In this document: in pieces, positions 16,458 through 24,534 of the stretch
Layout of the letters: each line of letters opens with the position of its first letter
How positions within the stretch are numbered: the first letter of the stretch is position 1
Origin: CAVSQX01 sp963730225
GTDB taxonomy: Bacteria; Planctomycetota; Phycisphaerae; Tepidisphaerales; Tepidisphaeraceae
Length of the DNA stretch: 64,000 nt
Assembly (NCBI GenBank): GCA_963730225.1
Contig: CAVSQX010000001.1
Location: 496,001-560,000, forward strand
Direction of reading: 5' to 3'
Position numbers and translations under genes: made by a program
The notes under the pieces: generated by a model
What the model was told of the DNA's origin: nothing
The model's database searches: none
Seen by the model: only the letters and a program-made list of their open reading frames with translations

Positions 16458-17571
16458 GAAACGTCAACGCCGAATCTGCTTTGTCACCGGCACGCGGGCC
16501 GAGTTCGGCTTGATGCAATCGACGCTGGCGTCGATCCGACGAAACAAATCACTTAAGCTGCAAATCATCGTCACGGGAATGCACCTGTCGGCCAGACATG
16601 GCAGGAGCATCGACAAGATTTCAGAGCGGATCGACGCGGTGGTGCCGTGGGGGCGGCAGCGAGATGCGACATCGGTGGCGACGGCTACGGGGAAGGCGAT
16701 TGCGAAACTGGCGGAAGTGTTTGAGCGGCTGAAAACGGAGATTGTGCTGATCGTCGGTGACCGGCCCGAGGCGCTGGCGGCGGCGGTGGCGGGGCATCTG
16801 TCTGGGTTGATCGTCGCCCACATCCACGGCGGCGATCGGGCGCTGGGACAAGTCGATGATTCCCTTCGGCATGCGATCACGAAATTGGCGCACGTGCACC
16901 TGGCGGCGACGGCGGCGAGCGCGCGGCGATTGAAAAAGCTGGGCGAGCAAGCGTGGCGGATACATACGGTCGGCTCGCCGGGGATTGATGGGATTCGGAA
17001 GGTCGCTGCTAGTTCGAAGTTGCCACGACGGAAGTACGCGCTGCTGCTATTGCATCCGACGGATGCGGTTGTTGAGCGAGAACGGGGGCGGGCGGAGTTG
17101 GTTATGCGCGCCGTTGGGCGCATCGGATTTCCGCATGTCGTGATCGTGTTTCCGAACAACGATCCGGGAGCCGATGGGATCATCGAAGCGTGGGAGAACA
17201 AAAGTCCACTCGAAAGTGAAACGGTTCTGCGGGATATTTCGCGGCCGATGTTTTTGGGATTGCTGCGCGATGCGGCGGTGCTGGTGGGCAACAGCTCCAG
17301 CGGCATCATCGAAGCGGCGAGCTTCGGCACGCCGGTGGTTGATATCGGAACGAGACAGATGGGACGGGAGCGAAGCGGGAACGTGAGGAATGTGGGGTTT
17401 TCGGAGACGGAGATCGCGGCGGCGTTGAACCGAATCTGGCATCGGGGGCGAGCGAAGCGGTGGAGCGGACGAAATGTTTACGGAATTCAGGGAGCGGGGG
17501 AACGGATCGCGCGGGTTCTACATTTGTTGAAGCTGGATGGTGCGGTGAGGAGGAAGTTGATTGCGTACTGA
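16447..17571 (+). CDS. neuC: UDP-N-acetylglucosamine 2-epimerase, NeuC type
   Basis: Hydrolysing epimerase that turns UDP-GlcNAc (or a diacetamido analogue) into ManNAc-type sugar for NeuB. The 374-residue product has RICFVTGTRAEFGLMQSTL, IVLIVGDRPEALAAAVAG, VAHIHGGDRALGQVDDSLRH and LVGNSSSGIIEAASFGTPVV, all NeuC/epimerase_2 signatures. ATG 16447 is preferred to an upstream GTG/ATG because it begins just before the conserved block and overlaps neuB by 11 bp. Whether it works on GlcNAc (sialic acid) or a bacillosamine derivative (legionaminic acid) is open. Confidence 0.92.
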   Translation: MPREKRQRRICFVTGTRAEFGLMQSTLASIRRNKSLKLQIIVTGMHLSARHGRSIDKISERIDAVVPWGRQRDATSVATATGKAIAKLAEVFERLKTEIVLIVGDRPEALAAAVAGHLSGLIVAHIHGGDRALGQVDDSLRHAITKLAHVHLAATAASARRLKKLGEQAWRIHTVGSPGIDGIRKVAASSKLPRRKYALLLLHPTDAVVERERGRAELVMRAVGRIGFPHVVIVFPNNDPGADGIIEAWENKSPLESETVLRDISRPMFLGLLRDAAVLVGNSSSGIIEAASFGTPVVDIGTRQMGRERSGNVRNVGFSETEIAAALNRIWHRGRAKRWSGRNVYGIQGAGERIARVLHLLKLDGAVRRKLIAY

Positions 17572-17637
17572 AGAGGGCATTGCCGATTGCCAATTGCCGA
17601 TTGGGAAATTCGCGCGGGGAAGAAAGGGGAAGAAAAA

Positions 17638-18380
17638 GGGGACATTCAAGATTATCATTGACGGATGCGATTTTCGGCGATAGCCTGAGTCGATGCCACG
17701 TACGGGTCGAGTCGCTGCCGGGGGGATTATTTATCATGTTCTCAATCGCGGCAATGGGCGGCGGAAGTTGTTCCGAAAGGAGGCGGATTACCGGGCGTTC
17801 GTGGATCTTCTGGGGGAGGCGGTGGCGCGGGTTCCGATGCGGGTGCTGGGGTTTTGCCTGATGCCGAATCACTGGCATCTGATTTTGTGGCCGCACGACG
17901 ACGGTGATTTGTCGCGGTTCATGCGGTGGCTGAGCAACACGCACGTGCGGCGGTACCATCAGCATTATCACAGTTACGGGCAGGGGCATATTTACCAGGG
18001 GCGGTTCAAAAGTTTTCCGGTGAAGGATGACGGGCATTTGCTGACGGTGCTGCGGTACGTCGAGGCGAATCCGCTGCGGGCGAAGATGGTGAAGCGGGCG
18101 GAGGATTGGTGGTGGTCGAGCCTGGGTTGGCGGCGAGGCGTCGCGGAAGAAGATGGAACTGCTTAGCGAGTGGCCGGTGGATCGGCCGCGGAAGTGGGTG
18201 GCGCTGGTTAATGAGCCGCTTCGGTCGAGCGAATTGGCCGTTGTGCGAACGAGCGTGGTGCGTGGGCGACCGCTTGGAGACGCGGGGTGGGCGAAGGCGA
18301 TGGCGGGAAAACTGGGCTTGAGATTCACGTTGAATCCGCGCGGCCGGCCACGAAAAAATGAGATAATCTTGAATGTCCCC
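17638..18380 (+). mobile_element. Second RAYT element with 19-bp terminal inverted repeats
   Basis: GGGGACATTCAAGATTATC at 17638-17656 is the exact reverse complement of 18362-18380. The two repeats enclose a Y1 transposase gene. The repeat is unrelated in sequence to the 28-bp repeat of the element at 8852-9624, so two REP/RAYT families coexist. Just outside, 17585-17605 holds a GCCGATTGCCAATTGCCGATTGG near-palindrome whose origin is unclear. Confidence 0.82.
17693..18360 (+). pseudogene. REP-associated tyrosine transposase (Y1_Tnp), frameshifted
   Basis: ATG 17693 begins MPRTGRVAAGGIIYHVLNRG. The catalytic HUH region is MPNHWHLILWPHDDGDLSRF and the later tyrosine region is GHIYQGRFKSFPVKDDGHLL, VLRYVEANPLRAKMVKRAED. 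The frame breaks near 18125-18135; the following frame gives KKMELLSEWPVDRPRKWVAL, RGRPLGDAGWA and TLNPRGRPRK. A further one-base shift at the A-run near 18354 would restore a stop inside the element. Without it the frame would run far into the neighbouring kinase gene on the other strand. Confidence 0.85.
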
Positions 18381-18538
18381 GTTTTGAGTGCTGAAGGTCC
18401 CCCTTTTGAGTTCCGCTTTTTGAATGTCGGGAGGACCCCGGCAAAGCCGGGGGCTAATGGAAGGGGGTGCGGTTGGGGCGGGGCGGAAGCCCCATTGTGG
18501 TCAGCGGGGGCTAAATTGGGGGATTCGCGGGGGCGAGA
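18381..18538. other. Spacer with GC hairpin between RAYT and sensor kinase
   Basis: No gene seen. It contains the hairpin CCCCGGCAAAGCCGGGG (about 18435-18451) followed by GGCTAATGG, and a second GGGGGCTAAATTGG near 18506. The CGG...CTAA pattern resembles 20193-20215, suggesting a shared small palindromic repeat family. The first hairpin could also end transcription leaving the RAYT. Confidence 0.5.
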
Positions 18539-20131
18539 TTATCCGCGGCTAAGCACAAATTTGGTTCGCATGTCCTGGGTGCGGGATTCGATGTTTTGGG
18601 GGAGGAGAATGCAGAAGGTTGCGCCTTGGCCGGGGGTGCTGGTGACGGAGATGACGCCGCTGAGGAGGGTGGTGAGTTCTTTGGAGATGGCAAGTCCGAG
18701 GCCGGTGCCGCTGTGTTGGCGGGTGACGGAGCCGTCGATTTGGCGGAATTTTTCGAAGATGAGTTCGTGCTTGTCGGGATCGATGCCGGGGCCGTGGTCG
18801 GTGACGGAGATGCGGATTTGGGAATCGGGTTCGCGGGTCGCGGCGAGTTCGATGGAGCCGGAGGGGGGAGAGAATTTGATGGCGTTGGAGAGGAGGTTGT
18901 AGAGAACCTGTTGGAGTTTGTGAGGGTCGGTCTGAAGGATCGGGACGTCGGGTGCGACGACGGCGGCGAGGTTCAGGGACTTGGCTTCGGTGAGAGGTTT
19001 GAGAATGCTGGTGAGGCCTTCGAAGAGGTCGCCGAGGGACAGGGGCTCGGAGCGGACATCCATGCGGCCGGCTTCGATTTTGGCCAGGTCGAGAAGGTCG
19101 TTGATGAGTTCCAAAAGCTGGCGGCCGCTTTGGAGGATGTTGAGAACGTAACGGTTGGTTTTGATGTCGGCGGAATCTTTCAGGAGGTCGGCAAAGCCGA
19201 GGATGGAGTTGAGCGGGGTGCGAAGTTCGTGGCTGACGTTGGCGAGGAATTCGCTTTTGAGACGGTTGGATTCATACAACGCCACGTTGCTTTCGGCGAG
19301 TTGATCGATTTTCAAGTCGAGGCTTTTGTTGACGGCGCGGAGTTGATCGGCGCTTTTCTTCAGGTTCGTGAGCATGGTGTTGAAGGTTTCGGAGAGCTGC
19401 TGGAATTCGTCGCCGGTGTAGATGTCGGAGCGGATGTTGAGATCGCCCTGGCTGACTTTTTCGGCGGTTTCCTGGAGGACGCGGACGGGCTGAAGAATGA
19501 TGCGGGTGGTGATGAGATAGAAGACGATGATGGCGAGCGTGCCGGCGAGGAGGCCGGCGGAGAGAAGAACGACGCGGTTGAGCGGGAGCTGGCTCATGCG
19601 GATTTGCGAGGGGATGTCGACGCTGACGATTCCGAGAATGGGGGGATCGGGCGGGGGTAAGACGGCGGCCACGGCGGGAGCGGTGGTGGCGGAGGAGGGA
19701 GCGGCGGAGGCGTGGCAGCGGATGCATTCGGTTTGCATGGTGAGGACGCGGACATATTTGAAAGCGGCCGAGCCGTCGCGGCGCTGGTAGGGACGGGAGA
19801 AGTAACGGGTGTCGGGTTGCGAATGAACGACGGCTAAGACGCTTTTTTCCCAGGGGGTGAGAGTTTGGTGGGGATCGGGGTTGATGGGGATGAGGCGTGG
19901 GGCGTAGAAGGCGGTGGGGAGGGTGGTGGGGGTCGGTGAGACCATGTGCTGGCGGAGAACGGTGTCGGCGACGGCATTGGCGCCGGCGTCGTTCAATTGC
20001 TCGGTCAGTTGCTCCATGCGCTGCCAGGGAACGAAAAGGGCGGCGGCGATGATGATGCAGACGGCGGCTCCGAAGAGGAGCTGGCACTTGGCGGCCAGGG
20101 AGATGTTGAGGCGGCGAATCCGCTTGAACAT
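18539..20131 (-). CDS. Membrane sensor histidine kinase with haem-c-binding DUF3365 (Tll0287-like) sensor
   Basis: The 530-residue kinase has TM1 at about 15-36, an extracytoplasmic domain to about 184 with a haem c motif CIRCH (136-140), TM2 at about 186-207, a HAMP domain (about 208-262), a coiled coil, HisKA with H301 in NVSHELRTP, and HATPase with LYNLLSNAIKFSP, DHGPGIDPDK and GTGLGLAISKEL. DUF3365 domains bind haem through CxxCH, so it may sense redox state, oxygen or NO outside the membrane. It is divergent from a sigma-54 response regulator, its likely partner. Confidence 0.9.
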   Translation of the reverse strand: MFKRIRRLNISLAAKCQLLFGAAVCIIIAAALFVPWQRMEQLTEQLNDAGANAVADTVLRQHMVSPTPTTLPTAFYAPRLIPINPDPHQTLTPWEKSVLAVVHSQPDTRYFSRPYQRRDGSAAFKYVRVLTMQTECIRCHASAAPSSATTAPAVAAVLPPPDPPILGIVSVDIPSQIRMSQLPLNRVVLLSAGLLAGTLAIIVFYLITTRIILQPVRVLQETAEKVSQGDLNIRSDIYTGDEFQQLSETFNTMLTNLKKSADQLRAVNKSLDLKIDQLAESNVALYESNRLKSEFLANVSHELRTPLNSILGFADLLKDSADIKTNRYVLNILQSGRQLLELINDLLDLAKIEAGRMDVRSEPLSLGDLFEGLTSILKPLTEAKSLNLAAVVAPDVPILQTDPHKLQQVLYNLLSNAIKFSPPSGSIELAATREPDSQIRISVTDHGPGIDPDKHELIFEKFRQIDGSVTRQHSGTGLGLAISKELTTLLSGVISVTSTPGQGATFCILLPQNIESRTQDMRTKFVLSRG

Positions 20132-20192
20132 GGGGAAAGCATTTTAGTGGGAGTCGGGCGGTGGGGCATCTTTTTGACGCGGAGGGGAAAGC

Positions 20193-20208
20193 GGCGGGCC
20201 TGCCCGCC
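20193..20208. repeat. GGCGGGC-CT-GCCCGCC palindrome in the kinase/regulator spacer
   Basis: A perfect 7-bp stem with a two-base centre, followed by GGCTAAA, lies between the divergent start codons at 20131 and 20299. It may be a dispersed palindromic element like that at 18435-18451, or an operator serving both promoters. Nothing else notable is seen in the 167-bp spacer. Confidence 0.5.
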
Positions 20209-20298
20209 GGCTAAACTGGTCAGAATACGCGGATGTCTGAATTTGGCAGTTGCGTCATTTGTGGCTTGTCGGATATGACGAAACGTCGCAGGTGGCTA

Positions 20299-21699
20299 AT
20301 GAACAATAACGCTGGACGAGTGTTGGTGGTGGAAGACCGTGAAAGCGAGCGGAGGGCGATCGGCCAGATTCTCAAGGTGGAGGGATTTACGGTTTTTGTC
20401 GCTGAGAACGCCGACAAGGCGGCGGGGTACATGGATGAAAATGTGGATGTGGTGATCAGCGATTTGAACATGGGGGATGTGAGCGGGATGGATTTGCTGC
20501 AATTGTGGAAAAAGGGGCATCCGGAAACGCAGTTTATTCTGATGACGGGGCAGGCGAGCGTGAGCAGCGCGGTGGAGGCGATTAAGAAGGGGGCGTACGA
20601 CTATCTGACCAAGCCGATCAACAGCGACGAGTTGATTCTGCTGATTCGCCGGGCGATCGACACGCAGCGGAAGGATAAGGAAATCGACCATCTGCGGCGG
20701 CGGCTGGATCAGAAGTTTGGGCTGGATCAGATCGTGGGGCAGACCAAACTGATGAAGGATGTGTTCGACCGCATTCAACGGGCGGCGCCGGTGGACAGCA
20801 CGGTGCTGATTCTGGGAGAGAGCGGGACGGGCAAGGAGTTGGTGGCGCAGGCGCTGCATCACAACGGTCCGCGGAAGAAGGGGCCATTTGTGGCGGTGAA
20901 TTGTGCGGCGGTGCCGGCGACGCTGGTGGAGAGCGAGTTGTTCGGCCACGTGCGCGGGGCGTTCACGGGGGCGACGGACAAGCGCATGGGGAGATTTGAG
21001 CAGGCGGACGGGGGCACGCTTTTCATCGATGAAATCGGGGATTTTGACATTGGATTGCAGGCGAAGCTGCTGCGGGTGCTGGAGACGCTGACGATCACGC
21101 CGGTGGGGGGACATGAGGATCACAAGGTGAGCGTGCGGGTGCTGGCGGCAACGAGCCGGGATCTTCGCACGATGATCCAGGACGGATCGTTCCGGCAGGA
21201 TTTGTATTACCGGCTGAACGTGGTGACGATCACGCTGCCGCCGCTGCGGCTTCGGGCGGACGATATTCCGGTGCTGGTGGAACATTTTCTGCGGGAGATC
21301 ACGGAGCAGAAGCACACGGCGAAACGGCGGGTTTCGCCGGAAGTGCTCAGAAGGCTGGTGAGTTATCCGTGGCCGGGGAATGTGCGCGAACTTCGCAACA
21401 CGCTGGAGAGCATGATGGTGCTGGCGGACGGGGAGTTGCTGACGGAAAAGGATCTGCCGGAGCGGCTGATGGAGGGGGCGAGTTCGGCGGTGGGGACGAA
21501 GGAACTGCCGATGAATCTGACGATGGAAGAGATGGAGAAGCTGGCGATCGCCAAGGCGTTGGACTCGGCCAGCGGAAACCGCACGCACGCGGCGGGGAAG
21601 TTGGGGATTTCGGTTCGGACGCTTCAGAGAAAGCTTCGGATGTACGAGCTGGAGCGTAAGGATGAGCCGTTGGTTCCGGACATAATGGACGCGCCGTAG
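20299..21699 (+). CDS. Sigma-54-dependent NtrC-family response regulator
   Basis: The 466-residue protein has a receiver domain (about 8-120) with phospho-acceptor D55 in VVISDLNMGD, T in LMTGQAS and K in YLTKPI. The AAA+ domain has Walker A GESGTGKE, the sigma-54 contact loop GAFTGA and Walker B GGTLFIDEIGD. A Fis-type HTH ends it (NRTHAAGKLGISVRTLQRKL). It activates RpoN promoters when phosphorylated. ATG 20299 is chosen because AGGTGG lies 5 bp upstream and the receiver starts at residue 8; in-frame starts at 20233 and 20275 would add an unneeded tail. Confidence 0.93.
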   Translation: MNNNAGRVLVVEDRESERRAIGQILKVEGFTVFVAENADKAAGYMDENVDVVISDLNMGDVSGMDLLQLWKKGHPETQFILMTGQASVSSAVEAIKKGAYDYLTKPINSDELILLIRRAIDTQRKDKEIDHLRRRLDQKFGLDQIVGQTKLMKDVFDRIQRAAPVDSTVLILGESGTGKELVAQALHHNGPRKKGPFVAVNCAAVPATLVESELFGHVRGAFTGATDKRMGRFEQADGGTLFIDEIGDFDIGLQAKLLRVLETLTITPVGGHEDHKVSVRVLAATSRDLRTMIQDGSFRQDLYYRLNVVTITLPPLRLRADDIPVLVEHFLREITEQKHTAKRRVSPEVLRRLVSYPWPGNVRELRNTLESMMVLADGELLTEKDLPERLMEGASSAVGTKELPMNLTMEEMEKLAIAKALDSASGNRTHAAGKLGISVRTLQRKLRMYELERKDEPLVPDIMDAP

Positions 21700-21882
21700 T
21701 CTTCACTGCGACAATTTGTTCATACTGCGTCATTCTGCCGCATACGCGGGGCCGTATTCGGTTGGCGGAACGCGGACAGCGGACTGGACTACGCACCGGA
21801 GGCATGTTGGTACGGACGTTGCTGTCTGCTTATCGGACGTCGAACCCGAACGCCCTAAGTGGCAGAGAGATGGAGGTTTACA

Positions 21883-22113
21883 ATGTCCATCAGCATGGAG
21901 CCGTTTGCGTCGGAAGGAAGTTTTTTGAGATATGACCGTTTCGCGGCGGCCGATTCGGCTCCCGTGGCCATGTTCAAATTGCAGTGCCGATTATGCGGAT
22001 TTGAGCCGGACGATGCGATTTCGGCTCCGCGGTTGTGCCCCAAGTGCCACGGCAATTCCTGGGAGCGATTTACGCGGCCGCGGAGCATTCTGGAGAACGC
22101 CAGTCGGTTTTGA
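21883..22113 (+). CDS. Small zinc-ribbon protein
   Basis: ATG 21883 is preceded by GGAGG (about 21872) and gives 76 residues. Residues about 35-56 hold two CxxC knuckles, CRLCGF and CPKCHGN, 15 residues apart, as in rubredoxin-like or zinc-ribbon folds. The rest is polar and has no membrane segment. Role unknown; it may bind nucleic acid or protein. It ends exactly next to the convergent phosphodiesterase gene. Confidence 0.75.
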   Translation: MSISMEPFASEGSFLRYDRFAAADSAPVAMFKLQCRLCGFEPDDAISAPRLCPKCHGNSWERFTRPRSILENASRF

Positions 22114-23454
22114 TCAAGAATTGTCGGCCAGCCTGGCGGATAACAGGGGGGCCACTGCGGTGGCATCAACGGAGTTCTGATTTAGATCGAACCGGCCGAT
22201 TAACAGCGCGTCGTCGCCATTTACCAAGCCATGACTGCCGCGGAGTTGCGTGGCGTCCTGGCTTGTTCCTTTGGTGGCGGGGTTCCAGAATAATTCGAGC
22301 GGGTCGTATCCGGGTTTGCGGTGAATGTCGACAGTGGCGGCGAAGCTCGGCGCTTTTGCGGGATCGGACCACCAACGGTAATCGAACCAGGCATCGGGTG
22401 GAGCAGCCAGAACCACGTCGCCACTGCGGCGATGTTTTTCTTCGCTCACCACGAGTGAAACGGCACTGAGAATTTCCTGCGCCTGGGCGGCGGCGCGGGG
22501 AGTTTTGGCGTAGACGTGGGCGATCTGATGATCGACCATGGCCAAGGCTTGCGATTGCTCGAAATCGATCAGCGGGCCGTCGGCGGTGGGGCGGGTGATC
22601 AGTAGTTGGGCCTCGGCGAGAATTCGATTGGGCGCGATGGAACGGGTCACGGGGCGCATCGAGTATTCGCTCAACAACACCAACTCGCCGCCGGTTGAGG
22701 TCACGGCGTCAATCAGCGGCTCGAGCGCGGCGGCGAGATCGGCGACGGCTTTGTGCGCCTGGGGGGAATCGGGGCCGAAGCGCTGCAAGTCGTAATCCAG
22801 ATGCGGAATGTAGGTGAGCTGAAGTTGCGGCTGAAGTTCGCGCCAGACGATGGCGGCGGATTTGGCGATCCACTGGCTCGAAGCGATGCCGGCCAGCGGG
22901 CCCCAATAATTCATCAGTGGAAATGGTCCGAGTTCCTTGAAGAGCCGCGGGACCAGGTCGGGCGGATTCGACCAGCAGAGGCTGACGAGTTTTCCGTCGG
23001 GGCCGTGATCGGGCTTGGGGGTGAGCACGATGTCGGCGGCGGGGCGCGGCACGCCGGCGAAACCGGGCATGGAATTCTGGAAAAAGAGCAACGCGGTTTT
23101 GTAGCGGCTGCGGCCGTCGGTGTCCCGCCAGAATCGGCGGGATTGGAGGAATTGATTGGATTGTTCCCAGAAGCTGATCTGCCGGCGGAACCGGGCGAAA
23201 TTGCTGGCGTCGACCAGAGCCTGATCTTCGACGGAGCGAAAGGTGGGCAGGCCGTTGGCGATGATTCCGTGTTTGCTGGGGGGCGTGCCGGTGGTCAGGG
23301 AGGCTTGAATGCTACAGGTGACGGCGGGGAATGTGGGAGTCAGTGCGACGATTTTTTGCCGGCTGATCCATTGGCCCAGAGCGGAAGACGGCGGAACGCT
23401 GTGGAGCAGCCGGCTGTCGAGGCCGGGCAGATCGATGACACACAAACGTGGCAT
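22114..23454 (-). CDS. Alkaline-phosphatase superfamily phosphodiesterase / nucleotide pyrophosphatase-like
   Basis: The 446-residue product begins VIDLPGLDSRLL (metal aspartates), then the catalytic threonine region TPTFPAVTCSIQASLTTG, TPPSKHGIIANG, the metal site YIPHLDYDLQRFGPDS and a late GSHG. This order matches type I phosphodiesterase/nucleotide pyrophosphatase proteins. No signal peptide is obvious, so it may be cytoplasmic. The substrate is unknown. It lies 9 bp after the gene at 23464 and is probably co-transcribed with it. Confidence 0.85.
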   Translation of the reverse strand: MPRLCVIDLPGLDSRLLHSVPPSSALGQWISRQKIVALTPTFPAVTCSIQASLTTGTPPSKHGIIANGLPTFRSVEDQALVDASNFARFRRQISFWEQSNQFLQSRRFWRDTDGRSRYKTALLFFQNSMPGFAGVPRPAADIVLTPKPDHGPDGKLVSLCWSNPPDLVPRLFKELGPFPLMNYWGPLAGIASSQWIAKSAAIVWRELQPQLQLTYIPHLDYDLQRFGPDSPQAHKAVADLAAALEPLIDAVTSTGGELVLLSEYSMRPVTRSIAPNRILAEAQLLITRPTADGPLIDFEQSQALAMVDHQIAHVYAKTPRAAAQAQEILSAVSLVVSEEKHRRSGDVVLAAPPDAWFDYRWWSDPAKAPSFAATVDIHRKPGYDPLELFWNPATKGTSQDATQLRGSHGLVNGDDALLIGRFDLNQNSVDATAVAPLLSARLADNS

Positions 23455-23463
23455 GACGCGGAA

Positions 23464-24462
23464 TTACACCTTGGCCGCTTCGGCGTGGCCGGCGGCGCGC
23501 TGGCGGAGCGTGTCCATCATGTCCTTGACTTCCAGAGCCAGGCGGCTGTTGGGGAAATCGCGCATGATGCTGTCGCCGATGCGAATGGCCTCGCTCCAGC
23601 GATGCTCCTGCACATTCTGAGAGAACTGGTTTTTGAGGATGTTGAGCTTTTCCTTGAAAATCCCGCGGGCGGTTTCCTGCATGGCTTCGGCCTCGGCGGG
23701 AGTCAGATAGGTATCGAGGCGCTTGAGCACTTCGATGCTGCCGTCGACATCCTTGCGGGCGACGGCCTCCTTCCAACTTTCCAGCAGCTGCTTTTTGTGA
23801 TTCTGCCGGCGGCTTTCGATTTCCAGGGGAAGACGCTTGACCTGTTCTTCGTTGGAGTAGATGTGCATGAGCCGATCGGCTTCGCGGAGGGCGGCGGTCC
23901 ATTGCTCGGCCCGGGTGAATTGCTCGATGGCGGTGACGGTTTCGCCGATTTGCTTGCGCATGACTTCCGAGCGGTTGTTGTTGATCTCGACGCGCAAGGT
24001 GGCGGCTTCCTGGGTGTAGCCGAACTCGCGCTCCATGTCGTTGGCGAGAACGAGGGCGGCATCCCAGTTCTTGGCGGTCATTTCCTCGCGGATGGCCCTG
24101 CGGAGCACTTCGCGGTCTTTCTCACGGAAGGCGACGGCCTTGGCGCGATCGCTGAGGAGTTGTTGTTCGCTGATGTTGGTCAGCAGGGCGGAGATCTGAT
24201 CGAGCTTCTGGTTCAGGGTGGCGACGTGAACGGTGCGCTCGACCTCGGCGGCAGAGCGTGCGGAAGAAATGGACAAAGTCAACGCCAGGGTGACGAGTAT
24301 CAGCACCAGGGCGGCTGCTCCGGCCAGCAGAAGGCCGGCGACCGGCTGCTGGTGGACGAGCAGGTAGCCCCCGAAGGCGATAGGTCCGATCGCCAAAATC
24401 GCCGCCAGAACGAAAAGTCCGCTGATTAAACCGTCGGAAGAACTGGGTTTGGGGCTTGCCAC
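23464..24462 (-). CDS. Membrane-anchored helical/TPR-like protein
   Basis: About 332 residues. Two adjacent TM helices lie near the N-terminus (GLFVLAAILAIGPIAFGGYL and LLLAGAAALVLILVTLAL). The rest is helical and charged with repeated units such as NWDAALVLANDMEREFGY, QWTAALREADRLMHIYSN and RWSEAIRIGDSIMRDFPNS, consistent with degenerate TPR. GTG 24462 is preferred because GAGG sits 5 bp upstream; GTG 24468 and TTG 24522 are alternatives. Probably a scaffold; function unknown. Confidence 0.75.
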   Translation of the reverse strand: MASPKPSSSDGLISGLFVLAAILAIGPIAFGGYLLVHQQPVAGLLLAGAAALVLILVTLALTLSISSARSAAEVERTVHVATLNQKLDQISALLTNISEQQLLSDRAKAVAFREKDREVLRRAIREEMTAKNWDAALVLANDMEREFGYTQEAATLRVEINNNRSEVMRKQIGETVTAIEQFTRAEQWTAALREADRLMHIYSNEEQVKRLPLEIESRRQNHKKQLLESWKEAVARKDVDGSIEVLKRLDTYLTPAEAEAMQETARGIFKEKLNILKNQFSQNVQEHRWSEAIRIGDSIMRDFPNSRLALEVKDMMDTLRQRAAGHAEAAKV

Positions 24463-24534
24463 GGTCACCTCAAGAAATGAGTGCAGCCGCTGAACATCTC
24501 TACCGGCAAGTGTATCGGGCAAGCGGATTTGATG

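Noticed and set aside
18381..18902. Long extension of the second RAYT frame into the kinase gene
   Set aside because: Homology ends with NPRGRPRK near 18354; the extension is antisense to the histidine kinase and results from a lost stop.
22753..24429. 558-codon plus-strand frame opposite the phosphodiesterase and helical membrane protein
   Set aside because: Spans two real genes on the other strand and lacks domain features.
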